Position numbers and translations under genes: made by a program. The notes under the pieces are model-generated. The model did not search any database and was not told the origin of the DNA. It saw only the letters and a list, made by a program, of their open reading frames with translations. Positions 47,856-55,787 of a stretch of DNA of 64,000 nt are shown here, in pieces; the stretch's first letter is position 1, and each line of letters opens with the position of its first letter. Location of the stretch: positions 1-64,000 of the forward strand of contig JBFWUT010000014.1 of the NCBI GenBank assembly GCA_050247135.1, written 5' to 3'. The DNA comes from Berkiella sp050247135. GTDB lineage: Bacteria > Pseudomonadota > Gammaproteobacteria > Berkiellales > Berkiellaceae.

Positions 47856-48464
47856 ATGTTGCGAACACATCAGATTATTTTCTTTGTTGTTGCTTTTGGC
47901 TTCAATATTGCCCCTTCACAAGCAATGAGACCGATGAGCAATGATGAAGTTCGTCAAGAGATCATTAAAGGTGCGTTGAAAAATTATGAAGGCGGTGCGT
48001 GTCCTGAAGAGTTTGTAATGAAACCAGAAAGCCCCGTACAAATTTCTCAATCCAGTGGTCAAAGCTCTCAAAGTAGTACGCAAAGCACGTCTAAAAGTGG
48101 CTCAACCACCAGCTCCGGTGTAACCTCTTGGTTTAATCAAGGCCCTGCTTGGAGCATCGGCGGCGCGGTTGGACAAAGCACAGAACAAAGCAGTAGCCAT
48201 TCTCGGGGTGGCCAGCAATCAGAATCCAAAAGCTACACTGATTACCCAGGCACCTGTACCTGCCCTTGCCCTTACAGCAAGGATCTCAAAGGGAAAGAAT
48301 GTGGTGATGCTAGCGTCTATTTTCGTTATCCCGATGGCGACCCTAACAAAATCCCTTGTTATCCTGTTGATATTCAAGATTGGCAAATTACTGAGTATCG
48401 CCAGTATTACGACATTCCGGAACCCGAACAAACCGGCGCCAGTCCTAACACTCCTAAGAAATAA
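47856..48464 (+). CDS. Secreted Ser/Gln-rich protein with a C-terminal cysteine cluster
   Basis: I do not recognise a named family. The 202-residue product has a clear Sec signal peptide (1-23, ending SQA), a short charged region, a low-complexity Ser/Gln/Thr stretch (about 63-128), then a cysteine cluster Cys134, Cys136, Cys138, Cys149, Cys168 in TCTCPCPYSKDLKGKECGD and YFRYPDGDPNKIPCY. The latter recalls the CPYD/CGxRSAY-type cysteine motif found at the ends of several secreted bacterial proteins. It is probably extracytoplasmic and disulfide-bonded; dsbD is encoded nearby. It ends at a strong terminator. Confidence 0.6.
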   Translation: MLRTHQIIFFVVAFGFNIAPSQAMRPMSNDEVRQEIIKGALKNYEGGACPEEFVMKPESPVQISQSSGQSSQSSTQSTSKSGSTTSSGVTSWFNQGPAWSIGGAVGQSTEQSSSHSRGGQQSESKSYTDYPGTCTCPCPYSKDLKGKECGDASVYFRYPDGDPNKIPCYPVDIQDWQITEYRQYYDIPEPEQTGASPNTPKK

Positions 48465-48470
48465 CTTAGC

Positions 48471-48500
48471 AAAAAAAACCCCGCAACTGCGGGGTTTTTT
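48471..48500. terminator. Bidirectional rho-independent terminator
   Basis: An A-run, CCCCGC-AACT-GCGGGG and a T-run form a textbook symmetric terminator between the secreted-protein gene and the convergent groEL; it works for both strands. Confidence 0.93.
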
Positions 48501-48523
48501 ATTTAGGCTAAGTGAAACAAGCG

Positions 48524-50176
48524 TTACATCATGCCGCCCATGCCACCCATTCCGCCCATACCACCCATGTCAGGAGCGCCACCCGAAGAATCATTTTCTT
48601 TGGGAATATCAGCGATCATGCAATCGGTTGTAATCATCAAACCAGCAACAGATGCCGCATTTTGTAATGCGCTACGGGAAACTTTGGTTGGATCCAAAAT
48701 ACCCATTTGAATCATGTCACCATATTCACTGGTTGCAGCGTTGTAACCGAAGTTACCAGTTTTTTCCATCACATGATTTAATACCACGGAAGGTTCACCG
48801 CCCGCATTGGAAACGATCTGACGTAAGGGCGCTTCTAAAGCACGAGCAATAATGCTGACGCCTAAAGCTTGGTCACTATTGTCGGCTTTGACTTTCTTAA
48901 CTGCTGCAATGATGCGAACCATTGCCACACCGCCACCTGGAACCACGCCTTCTTCAACAGCTGCACGGGTTGCATGCAGAGCATCTTCAACACGCGCTTT
49001 CTTTTCTTTCATTTCAACTTCGGTTGCAGCGCCAACTTTAATGACAGCAACGCCACCAGATAGTTTCGCGACACGCTCTTGAAGTTTTTCACGATCATAA
49101 TCAGAAGTTGTGTCTTCGATCTGTTTGCGAATTGAATCCACACGTGCTTTGATGTCACTGCTTGCGCCTGCGCCATCGATAATAATGGTATTTTCTTTGC
49201 TAACCACCACGCGCTTAGCAGTACCTAAATCAGTGATAGTGCATTTTTCTAAGGTTAAACCGATTTCTTCTGAAATCACATTAGCCTTGGTCAAAATGGC
49301 AACGTCTTGCAACATAGCTTTGCGACGGTCACCAAAGCCTGGCGCTTTAACCGCACAAACTTTAACAACACCACGAATTGTGTTAACCACTAACGTTGCT
49401 AATGCTTCGCCTTCAACATCTTCAGCGATAATCAACAATTGACGGCCAGACTTAGCAACACTTTCCAGAACAGGAAGCATGTCACGAATGGTTGAAATCT
49501 TCTTATCAACGATCAAGATAAAAGGATTATCTAATTCGCAAGTCATATTCTGTTGATTGTTAATGAAGTAAGGTGATAAGTAACCACGATCAAACTGCAT
49601 ACCTTCAACCACATCTAATTGGTCTTCTAAGCCATTGCCGTCTTCAACCGTGATAACGCCTTCTTTACCTACTTTGTTCATGGCTTCTGCAATGATGTTA
49701 CCGATAGTCTCATCAGAATTCGCAGAAATAGTGCCCACTTGCGCAATCGCTTTGGTATCAGCACAAGGAACCGATAATTTTTTGAGTTCCTCAACAGCGA
49801 CTTTAACAGCCTTATCAATACCGCGTTTTAAATCCATCGGATTAATACCCGCTGCCAATGCTTTAATACCTTCAGCAAAAATAGCATGGGTTAATACTGT
49901 TGCGGTGGTGGTACCATCACCTGCGTCATCCGCTGTTTTGGAAGCAACGTCTTTAACCAATTCCGCAGCAATATTTTCCAGCGGATTAGAAAGTTCAACG
50001 TTCTTCGCAACGGTCGCACCATCTTTGGTGATTAAAGGTGCACCAAAGGATTTCTGAATTACCACATTACGTCCTTTAGGACCCAATGTTACGCGCACTG
50101 CGCGCGCTAATTTTTCAACGCCATCTAGGCTCGCTTTACGTGCATCGACGTCGTACAAAAATTGTTTTGCTGCCAT
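48524..50176 (-). CDS. groEL: Chaperonin GroEL (60 kDa)
   Basis: The ATP-driven folding chaperonin; 550 residues. It has the N-terminus MAAKQFLYDVDARKA, the ATP site motifs VTLGPKGRNV and DAGDGTTTATVL, the apical-domain RGYLSPYFINN, and a C-terminal Gly-Gly-Met repeat tail (GGMGGMGGMGGMM). AAGGATTTATC precedes the ATG. It is the second gene of the CIRCE-controlled groES-groEL operon. Its biased codon usage generates several long spurious frames on the plus strand. Confidence 0.99.
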   Translation of the reverse strand: MAAKQFLYDVDARKASLDGVEKLARAVRVTLGPKGRNVVIQKSFGAPLITKDGATVAKNVELSNPLENIAAELVKDVASKTADDAGDGTTTATVLTHAIFAEGIKALAAGINPMDLKRGIDKAVKVAVEELKKLSVPCADTKAIAQVGTISANSDETIGNIIAEAMNKVGKEGVITVEDGNGLEDQLDVVEGMQFDRGYLSPYFINNQQNMTCELDNPFILIVDKKISTIRDMLPVLESVAKSGRQLLIIAEDVEGEALATLVVNTIRGVVKVCAVKAPGFGDRRKAMLQDVAILTKANVISEEIGLTLEKCTITDLGTAKRVVVSKENTIIIDGAGASSDIKARVDSIRKQIEDTTSDYDREKLQERVAKLSGGVAVIKVGAATEVEMKEKKARVEDALHATRAAVEEGVVPGGGVAMVRIIAAVKKVKADNSDQALGVSIIARALEAPLRQIVSNAGGEPSVVLNHVMEKTGNFGYNAATSEYGDMIQMGILDPTKVSRSALQNAASVAGLMITTDCMIADIPKENDSSGGAPDMGGMGGMGGMGGMM

Positions 50177-50208
50177 GATAAATCCTTAACTGAAAAATGT
50201 ATAAAATG

Positions 50209-50514
50209 TTAGTCTTCAACAACGGCCATAATGTCTTCTTCACGCATGAAAAGAAGCTCATCTGAACCCATTTTAACTTTGGTTCCGGAATATTTTCCGA
50301 AGATAACCTTATCGCCTTCTTTAACGGTTAACTTATGAACTTCGCCACTTTCTAGCAATTTACCTGGGCCAGTTCGAACAACAGTGCCCCATTGGGGAGC
50401 TTCTTTGGCGGTTTCAGGAAGGAAAATCCCGCCTGCTGTCTTTTGTGGCTCATCGTCTTGCTTAACCAGTACTCGATCTCCGAGCGGTGTGATTTTGATA
50501 TTACTACCACGCAT
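50209..50514 (-). CDS. groES: Co-chaperonin GroES (10 kDa)
   Basis: GroES caps the GroEL cavity. The product has 101 residues with ITPLGDRVLVKQDDEPQKTAGGIFLPETAKE, the mobile loop and the C-terminal ELLFMREEDIMAVVE. The N-terminus MRGSNI is about five residues longer than usual before the conserved KITPL. GAGGAG lies upstream. Transcription is from the sigma-70 promoter overlapped by CIRCE. Confidence 0.97.
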   Translation of the reverse strand: MRGSNIKITPLGDRVLVKQDDEPQKTAGGIFLPETAKEAPQWGTVVRTGPGKLLESGEVHKLTVKEGDKVIFGKYSGTKVKMGSDELLFMREEDIMAVVED

Positions 50515-50577
50515 TCCTGCAATCTCCTCAACGTAAAAGGTAATCAGTCTTAATTCATCTGTCTAATTTAACAGGGG

Positions 50578-50604
50578 TTAGCACTCCCCTCTAGCGAGTG
50601 CTCA
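50578..50604 (-). promoter_or_regulatory. CIRCE operator (HrcA binding site) of groESL
   Basis: TTAGCACTC-N9-GAGTGCTCA, one mismatch from the consensus TTAGCACTC-N9-GAGTGCTAA. It lies just downstream of the -10 element, so HrcA binding would block the promoter. Confidence 0.93.
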
Positions 50605-50632
50605 TCATATGAGCCAAGGCCCGCCAGGTCAA
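50604..50632 (-). promoter_or_regulatory. Sigma-70 promoter of groESL
   Basis: On the minus strand TTGACC and TATGAT are separated by exactly 17 bases, and the -10 touches the CIRCE palindrome. No convincing sigma-32 site is seen, consistent with HrcA/CIRCE being the main heat-shock control. Confidence 0.8.
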
Positions 50633-50640
50633 GCTTAAAA

Positions 50641-50665
50641 GTGCCTATACTTATAAGTGGGGCAC
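50641..50665. promoter_or_regulatory. 25-bp interrupted palindrome upstream of the diguanylate cyclase
   Basis: GTGCC and GGCAC flank the perfect palindrome ACTTATAAGT. It lies between the groES promoter and the diguanylate cyclase gene, about 84 bases before its ATG; it is a candidate operator of unknown regulator. Confidence 0.35.
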
Positions 50666-50748
50666 AAAGAGGGATATTCAACCCCGCTAGATAAAAAAAT
50701 ATTCAAAAAACTAGCATTTCAGGGGAAATTTATTGTTCGAGAGAGGCA

Positions 50749-52353
50749 ATGATTAGATCAACGATAGAGCCCCAATTAGCTAAAGAACTACTCAAGGCAG
50801 TTATACAGCTAAAAAACGATCTGGAACATGATACCGATCTCCAATGGCAAAAAGCACTCCTCCACCTGGAAAATGCCGCCAAAGCTTTCCAAGAACCTCC
50901 GATTTTAGTCTTAGTCGAAAAAATTAAAGGCCTATTAGCATCCTATACAGACGCTAAGGATGACGAAGTCCCCCATAATACCCTCTTACACTGCCAAGCC
51001 TATATCCAAAAACTCGAAGAAGTCATTGCCATCCATGTTATGGATACCCATACTTACGTCCAAGAAGAAACCATTCAAACCAAACCATATTTGTTAATCG
51101 GCCTTAAAGATAAGCAATTAACAGAAGAAATCATTCATCAAGTCAATTATTTCGGCTACCCCTCTCTAGCCTTTGATTCACTTGAAAAAATTGTTAACTA
51201 TGTGGACACAGGAAAAACTGAAGAAGCATGCGGCGCTATTTTGCTAGACACGCAATACTGCCAAGCCACAGATCTGGGTACGCTTCAAGTCTTGTCAGAA
51301 AAAATACCCATTATTTTTATCTCTCATCATCAAGATGTAGCCACTCGACTTTTCGCCGTTAAAGCCGGAGGACGAGGATTTTTGGTACGTCCACTAGAGT
51401 TTACCAATTTAATTGAAAAAATTGATCAACTGACGACCCCCATTAGCGAAAAGATCCCTTATCGGATCCTCATGGTTGAAGACTCTCGCACTCAAGCAAG
51501 TATGATTAACCAGCATTTAGAGAATGCGGGGATGATCACAGAAATATTAATTGATCCCCTTAAAATCAATGATGCCATTATCGAGTTTCAACCTGATCTC
51601 ATTTTACTTGACCTGTATATGCCAACTTGCTCAGGTATCGATTTAGCTAAAGTGATCCGTCAACAAGATATGTTCGTTGGGATCCCCATCGTTTACCTTT
51701 CTGCAGAAGAAGATCCGAATAAACAACTTACCGCTATTCGAGGCGGTGGGGATGATTTCCTTACTAAACCTATTGCACCACAGTATCTAATCGATGCCGT
51801 TGCAGCAAAGGCTATGCGCTCGCGCACCTTACGCGCTGAAATGATTATGGACAGCTTAACAGAAACGCTCAATCATACGCGTATTTTAGAACAACTCGAA
51901 TTAGAAATTGCTAGAGCAAAGCGAAATAAAACACCTCTGTGTTTCGCGATGATTGATATCGATCATTTTAAAACGATTAATGATAGTCATGGTCACCCTG
52001 TCGGTGATAGGGTCATTAAAGGTTTGGCAAGACTACTCAAACAAAGACTGCGCAAATCCGATAGTATTGGTCGTTATGGTGGCGAAGAATTTGCTATTAT
52101 TTTGCCACAAACTGAACCAGAGGCTTTTTATCCTAAGCTCGATGAAATAAGACGCGCTTTTTCTAAACTACTACATCGAAGCTCTGATCCATTAATTGAA
52201 TTTTCTGCAACTTTCAGCGCAGGCCTTGCCAGACTTGATAATGATATTAATACCGTAGATGAGATCGTACAAGCCGCGGATAAAGCACTTTATGAAGCTA
52301 AAGCAAAGGGTCGAAATGGCATCGCTATCTATGCAACGGCATTAAACCAATAA
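50749..52353 (+). CDS. Response regulator with two receiver domains and a GGDEF diguanylate cyclase domain
   Basis: A 534-residue cytoplasmic signalling protein. An N-terminal helical region (1-110, possibly Hpt-like but without a clear His motif) precedes a degenerate receiver (about 112-228, LLDTQ with Asp167, but Arg214 at the usual Lys position). A full second receiver follows (238-355, Asp288 in LLDLYMP, Lys340-Pro). The C-terminal GGDEF domain has the active signature GGEEF (444-448) preceded by the product-inhibition site Arg435-x-x-Asp438, so it should make cyclic di-GMP under feedback control. The architecture is PleD-like. GAGAGGC precedes the ATG. Confidence 0.9.
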   Translation: MIRSTIEPQLAKELLKAVIQLKNDLEHDTDLQWQKALLHLENAAKAFQEPPILVLVEKIKGLLASYTDAKDDEVPHNTLLHCQAYIQKLEEVIAIHVMDTHTYVQEETIQTKPYLLIGLKDKQLTEEIIHQVNYFGYPSLAFDSLEKIVNYVDTGKTEEACGAILLDTQYCQATDLGTLQVLSEKIPIIFISHHQDVATRLFAVKAGGRGFLVRPLEFTNLIEKIDQLTTPISEKIPYRILMVEDSRTQASMINQHLENAGMITEILIDPLKINDAIIEFQPDLILLDLYMPTCSGIDLAKVIRQQDMFVGIPIVYLSAEEDPNKQLTAIRGGGDDFLTKPIAPQYLIDAVAAKAMRSRTLRAEMIMDSLTETLNHTRILEQLELEIARAKRNKTPLCFAMIDIDHFKTINDSHGHPVGDRVIKGLARLLKQRLRKSDSIGRYGGEEFAIILPQTEPEAFYPKLDEIRRAFSKLLHRSSDPLIEFSATFSAGLARLDNDINTVDEIVQAADKALYEAKAKGRNGIAIYATALNQ

Positions 52354-52379
52354 CCCCTTAGTCTTCTTCCCTAAAGGGG
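52354..52379. terminator. Hairpin at the convergent diguanylate cyclase/cutA junction
   Basis: CCCCTTAG pairs with CTAAAGGGG (one bulge) directly after the GGDEF stop and across the cutA stop. It is a probable shared transcript end. Confidence 0.45.
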
Positions 52380-52699
52380 CCCCCCATCACCCCATCCATC
52401 CAAGTGAGATACTTACGTTCACCTGCACTAATTGGCATCACCAAAAACTCTGGCGTTTGATAGGGATGAATGGCTAAGATAGCTTGCTCTAAGTCAGCTA
52501 GCTTATCTTTTCGGGTTTTTATGAACATCAGCGCCTCTGATCCCTCCATTAATTTACCTTCCCAGGAATAAATTGAGGTAATATCAGGTATGATGTTAGT
52601 ACAGGCCGCAAGTCCTGCAGTTGTTAATTCTTGCGCAATTTGCACCGCTGTGGCTTGATTAGGACAGGTACATAAAACGATACGGTAGAGAGTATCCAT
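52358..52699 (-). CDS. cutA: Divalent-cation tolerance protein CutA
   Basis: CutA1, 113 residues: a trimeric ferredoxin-like protein implicated in copper tolerance. Motifs are VLCTCPNQATAVQIAQELTTAGLAACTNI, SIYSWEGKL and MFIKTRKDKLADLEQAI with HPYQTPEFL. It is divergent from dsbD, and the cutA/dsbD pairing is common in gammaproteobacteria. A link to copper and thiol handling with the bufferin operon is only suggestive. GAGGC precedes the ATG. Confidence 0.94.
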   Translation of the reverse strand: MDTLYRIVLCTCPNQATAVQIAQELTTAGLAACTNIIPDITSIYSWEGKLMEGSEALMFIKTRKDKLADLEQAILAIHPYQTPEFLVMPISAGERKYLTWMDGVMGGPFREED

Positions 52700-52746
52700 T
52701 TATTTGCCTCGAATGTTTAAACGTGCGCATCAATAGGTGAAGAATA

Positions 52747-54585
52747 ATGCTGGATAAGAGAAAGTACAACTTTATCATTATCGTGCTAATGTTATTAATT
52801 TCATCGCCAAACATCCATGCACAGATAAACCAATCACCCACCCTGCCATTCCCTAAAGTGTTGACTAGCGATCAAGCCTTTATGCTGAATGTGACATACC
52901 AGAATAGTTTAGTTAAATTTCAATGGCAAATAGCACCGGGGTGCTATCTTTACAAAGATCGCTTACATATTTTTGTCGTGCAAAAAGACCTCAACAAAGT
53001 TTCTCTGATGCCTCATGCGAAATTACCAGAAGCCACCCGCATTGAAGATCCTTCCTTTGGCCCCGAATTCATTTATAAAAATCAACTGGCCATTCCGGTT
53101 TCACTAACCGACTTTGATCGCAATAATGCTGAACTGCAATTGCAAGTTCAGTACCAGGGATGCGCTGAATCCGGATTTTGTTATCCTCCTGTCACTAAAT
53201 GGTTTGAAGTGACCATAGCTAATCAACAAATACAGGCCATCGTCCCTCTGACAGGAGCTCCTCAGCTGACCAAAGCAGCAGCCCCCAAAGTAGAACCCCC
53301 TACTACGGCATCCGGCGGTTTGTTGTCCATGGAAGGTAAAGGCGCTTTCTCTATCATTGCCAGCTTTTATTTACTAGGGATTCTGCTGACATTTACACCT
53401 TGTGTGTTACCCATGATCCCCATCTTGTTCGGTGTGATCGTGGGCGAGAGCCACCTGAATACGCGCAAAGCCTTTCGCTTATCACTGGTTTATGTCTTAA
53501 GCATGTCGTTTACCTATGCACTTTTAGGCATCGTTTTTGCGACCTTAGGTAAAAATTTACAGGCTCTTTTTCAAAAACCGGTTGCCGTGTTTTCATTTTC
53601 TGCCCTCTTTTTCTATCTGGCTTTAGTGCAATTGGGTGTCACTCGCTTTCATTTTCCTCAACGCTTCCAAGACACATTAACCAGGCTACACCACCAACAA
53701 GTCAGTGGTTCTTATGTCGGCGCCGCTATCATGGGCATTTTAGCAACATTAATTGCATCTCCTTGCGTTAGCGCGCCCTTGTTGGGAGCATTAAGTTATA
53801 TCTCTCAAAGTGGCAACACGCTATTAGGAGGCAGTTCTCTATTCGCCATGGGTTTGGGGATGGGTACGCTGTTGCTCATTATGGGCACCCTAGAAGGTAA
53901 ATTGCTACCAAAGAAAGGGCCCTGGATGCATGCCGTCAATCAAATTTTTGCCATAATGATGTTTGGTATTGGTATTTGGCTGTTAGATAGGATTATCCCT
54001 CATTCATTAACCTTAGCCTTGTGGGGCATATTGCTGGTATTTAGCGCCTACTGTATGGGCAGCTTTCGTAAGCACTCCGGTTATGCTGGACGGGCAGGCT
54101 TTGCTCTTGTTGTTTATGCCTTTATTCTCTTTTGGGGAGCTTGGCATGGTGAAGAAGATCCTTTAAAGCCGCTGGTAACAGGCTTTTGGGGTGACAAGCG
54201 TTCTGAACAGCCATCATTATTTGCCACTATAGATTCCGAACAAGCGCTGACGCCCTTTTTAGAAGCCGCCAAACAACAGCAACGCCCACTCATGTTAGTT
54301 TTTTCAGCAGAGTGGTGCACAGCCTGCAAGCACCTTGAGCACAAGGTCTTTACCGATGCATCCGTTCAGAAATCACTTAGTCAAATAACCCTTATAAAGG
54401 CAGATATGTCTCCCTATAGCGAACCTAATCAAATTCTGTTACAAAAATTTGCTTTAATAGGGCCACCCGCCATATTATTCTTTGATAAAAATGGTAGGGA
54501 ACTAACAAGCTATAGAATTGTTGGAGAAGTAACGCCTAAAGAATTTTTAACCCACCTAGATCAGGTTAAAAAAGACTCCCATTAA
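52747..54585 (+). CDS. dsbD: Thiol:disulfide interchange protein DsbD
   Basis: DsbD moves electrons from cytoplasmic thioredoxin to periplasmic DsbC/DsbG and cytochrome maturation. The 612 residues comprise a signal peptide (1-25, ending IHA), a periplasmic alpha domain (YQGCAESGFCYPP cysteines) and an eight-helix beta domain with FTPCVLPMIP and ASPCVSAPLLGA. A C-terminal thioredoxin-like gamma domain carries the CxxC in SAEWCTACKHLE. AGGTGA precedes the ATG. The next 257 bp hold one hairpin and no gene. Confidence 0.96.
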   Translation: MLDKRKYNFIIIVLMLLISSPNIHAQINQSPTLPFPKVLTSDQAFMLNVTYQNSLVKFQWQIAPGCYLYKDRLHIFVVQKDLNKVSLMPHAKLPEATRIEDPSFGPEFIYKNQLAIPVSLTDFDRNNAELQLQVQYQGCAESGFCYPPVTKWFEVTIANQQIQAIVPLTGAPQLTKAAAPKVEPPTTASGGLLSMEGKGAFSIIASFYLLGILLTFTPCVLPMIPILFGVIVGESHLNTRKAFRLSLVYVLSMSFTYALLGIVFATLGKNLQALFQKPVAVFSFSALFFYLALVQLGVTRFHFPQRFQDTLTRLHHQQVSGSYVGAAIMGILATLIASPCVSAPLLGALSYISQSGNTLLGGSSLFAMGLGMGTLLLIMGTLEGKLLPKKGPWMHAVNQIFAIMMFGIGIWLLDRIIPHSLTLALWGILLVFSAYCMGSFRKHSGYAGRAGFALVVYAFILFWGAWHGEEDPLKPLVTGFWGDKRSEQPSLFATIDSEQALTPFLEAAKQQQRPLMLVFSAEWCTACKHLEHKVFTDASVQKSLSQITLIKADMSPYSEPNQILLQKFALIGPPAILFFDKNGRELTSYRIVGEVTPKEFLTHLDQVKKDSH

Positions 54586-54599
54586 AAGTATGCTAAAAT

Positions 54600-54635
54600 C
54601 TGGGAACTAGCGGCTATTTGCTGCTAATTTCCCAG
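54600..54635 (+). terminator. Imperfect hairpin downstream of dsbD
   Basis: CTGGGAA pairs with TTCCCAG and TAGC with GCTA, starting 15 bases after the dsbD stop. There is no T-tract after it, so it may be a stabilising 3' structure. The rest of the gap to aroQ at 54843 shows no gene; an open frame runs through from 54720 but lacks a ribosome site and family similarity. Confidence 0.4.
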
Positions 54636-54842
54636 ATCATGCTGACAACGTGCAAATTCATCTTGAGCTGTTACCATCTCTAGTTTAAGCTCCTCGAAAA
54701 AACGTGAAAATCGGCGATCATGCTGGTTTTAGTAAAGATCTTGTCGATATTTGTTGCTATCTTTCACGATCTTGCCTGTAACTCATGGACAAATAGCCTA
54801 GCTTCTGCCACTATAACCCCAGTTATTACTCAGGCAATTCAA

Positions 54843-55265
54843 ATGGCTAAATTATTAGTTATACATGGACCCAATCTTAATCTGCTAGGCAAGAGAGAGC
54901 CAACGCTTTATGGCGACCTCACCTTGGATGAAATCAATAAGCTCATCATTAAGCAGGCTAAAAAGCAAAAGGTTGAATGCTTTCAATCCAATGCCGAGCA
55001 CGAGATTATCGAAAAAATTCAATCTCACAAAGCCGATTTTCTGATCATTAACCCAGGTGCCTTCACCCATACCAGTATCGCTATTCGAGATGCGCTACTT
55101 GCCGTTAAAACCCCATTTATTGAAGTTCACTTGTCTAATATTTATGCCCGAGAAAGCTTCAGACATTTAAGCTACCTCTCAGATATTGCCACAGGCGTGG
55201 TCAGTGGTCTTGGGCATTTTGGTTACCTGGCTGCCGTGGATGCAGCCCTTTCACAACTTTCTTAA
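54843..55265 (+). CDS. aroQ: Type II 3-dehydroquinate dehydratase
   Basis: AroQ converts 3-dehydroquinate to 3-dehydroshikimate. Started at the ATG at 54843 it has the standard 140 residues: MAKLLVIHGPNLNLLGKREPTLYG (with the catalytic Tyr region), NAEHEIIEKIQ, NPGAFTHTSIAIRDAL and EVHLSNIYARESFR. The 41-codon upstream extension is rejected. It is first of the aroQ-accB-accC-prmA run, a widespread gammaproteobacterial order. Confidence 0.95.
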   Translation: MAKLLVIHGPNLNLLGKREPTLYGDLTLDEINKLIIKQAKKQKVECFQSNAEHEIIEKIQSHKADFLIINPGAFTHTSIAIRDALLAVKTPFIEVHLSNIYARESFRHLSYLSDIATGVVSGLGHFGYLAAVDAALSQLS

Positions 55266-55299
55266 CTTTTGCCGACGTCAATTTATAGAGTGATTTTGT

Positions 55300-55779
55300 A
55301 TGGACATTCGTAAAATTAAAAAACTGATCGAGCTCTTAGAAGAGTCTGGGATCAATGAAATAGAGATCCGCGAGGGTGAAGAATCCGTTCGTATCAGCAG
55401 AAAATCTGAAAGTGCGGCACCACCTCAATATGTGGTAGCGCATTCCCCGACACACTCCATGAACGCTATGCCTGCTCAGGGCCAACAGAGTGCACCGAGT
55501 GCGGCTCAAGAGACCAATACAGATAATGAATCAAGTTTGCCTGAAGGCCATGTCATGACCTCACCAATGGTTGGCACTATGTATCGTGCGCCTTCTCCCA
55601 CTCAGCCTCCCTTTGTTGAGATTGGCTCACAAGTGAAAGCAGGTGACACATTGTGTATTGTTGAAGCCATGAAGATGCTTAATCAAATTGAAGCTGATGC
55701 CTCAGGTACGATTGTTGCAATTTTAGTTGAAAATGGTCAGCCAGTAGAATTTGGCCAACCTTTATTTGTGATTAAATAA
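55300..55779 (+). CDS. accB: Biotin carboxyl carrier protein of acetyl-CoA carboxylase
   Basis: BCCP, 159 residues. An N-terminal dimerisation region (IRKIKKLIELLEESGINEIEIREGEESVRI) and a Pro/Ala/Gln/Ser-rich linker lead to the biotinyl domain. The biotin-accepting Lys is in EAMKMLNQIEAD, and the thumb region is MTSPMVGTMYRAPSPTQPPFVE. It carries CO2 from AccC to the carboxyltransferase in fatty-acid synthesis. accC follows after 8 bp. Confidence 0.97.
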   Translation: MDIRKIKKLIELLEESGINEIEIREGEESVRISRKSESAAPPQYVVAHSPTHSMNAMPAQGQQSAPSAAQETNTDNESSLPEGHVMTSPMVGTMYRAPSPTQPPFVEIGSQVKAGDTLCIVEAMKMLNQIEADASGTIVAILVENGQPVEFGQPLFVIK

Positions 55780-55787
55780 GAGATCCC

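Noticed and set aside
48852..50057. Several 76-140-codon plus-strand frames opposite groEL
   Set aside because: Shadow frames of a highly expressed gene with biased codons; Ser/Ala/Thr-rich without ribosome sites or motifs.
50096..50120. GCGC-rich short repeat inside groEL
   Set aside because: Ordinary coding sequence for the conserved Arg-Ala-Val-Arg-Val segment.
54720..54842. 41-codon extension of AroQ
   Set aside because: No ribosome site and no similarity; the standard AroQ N-terminus begins at 54843.
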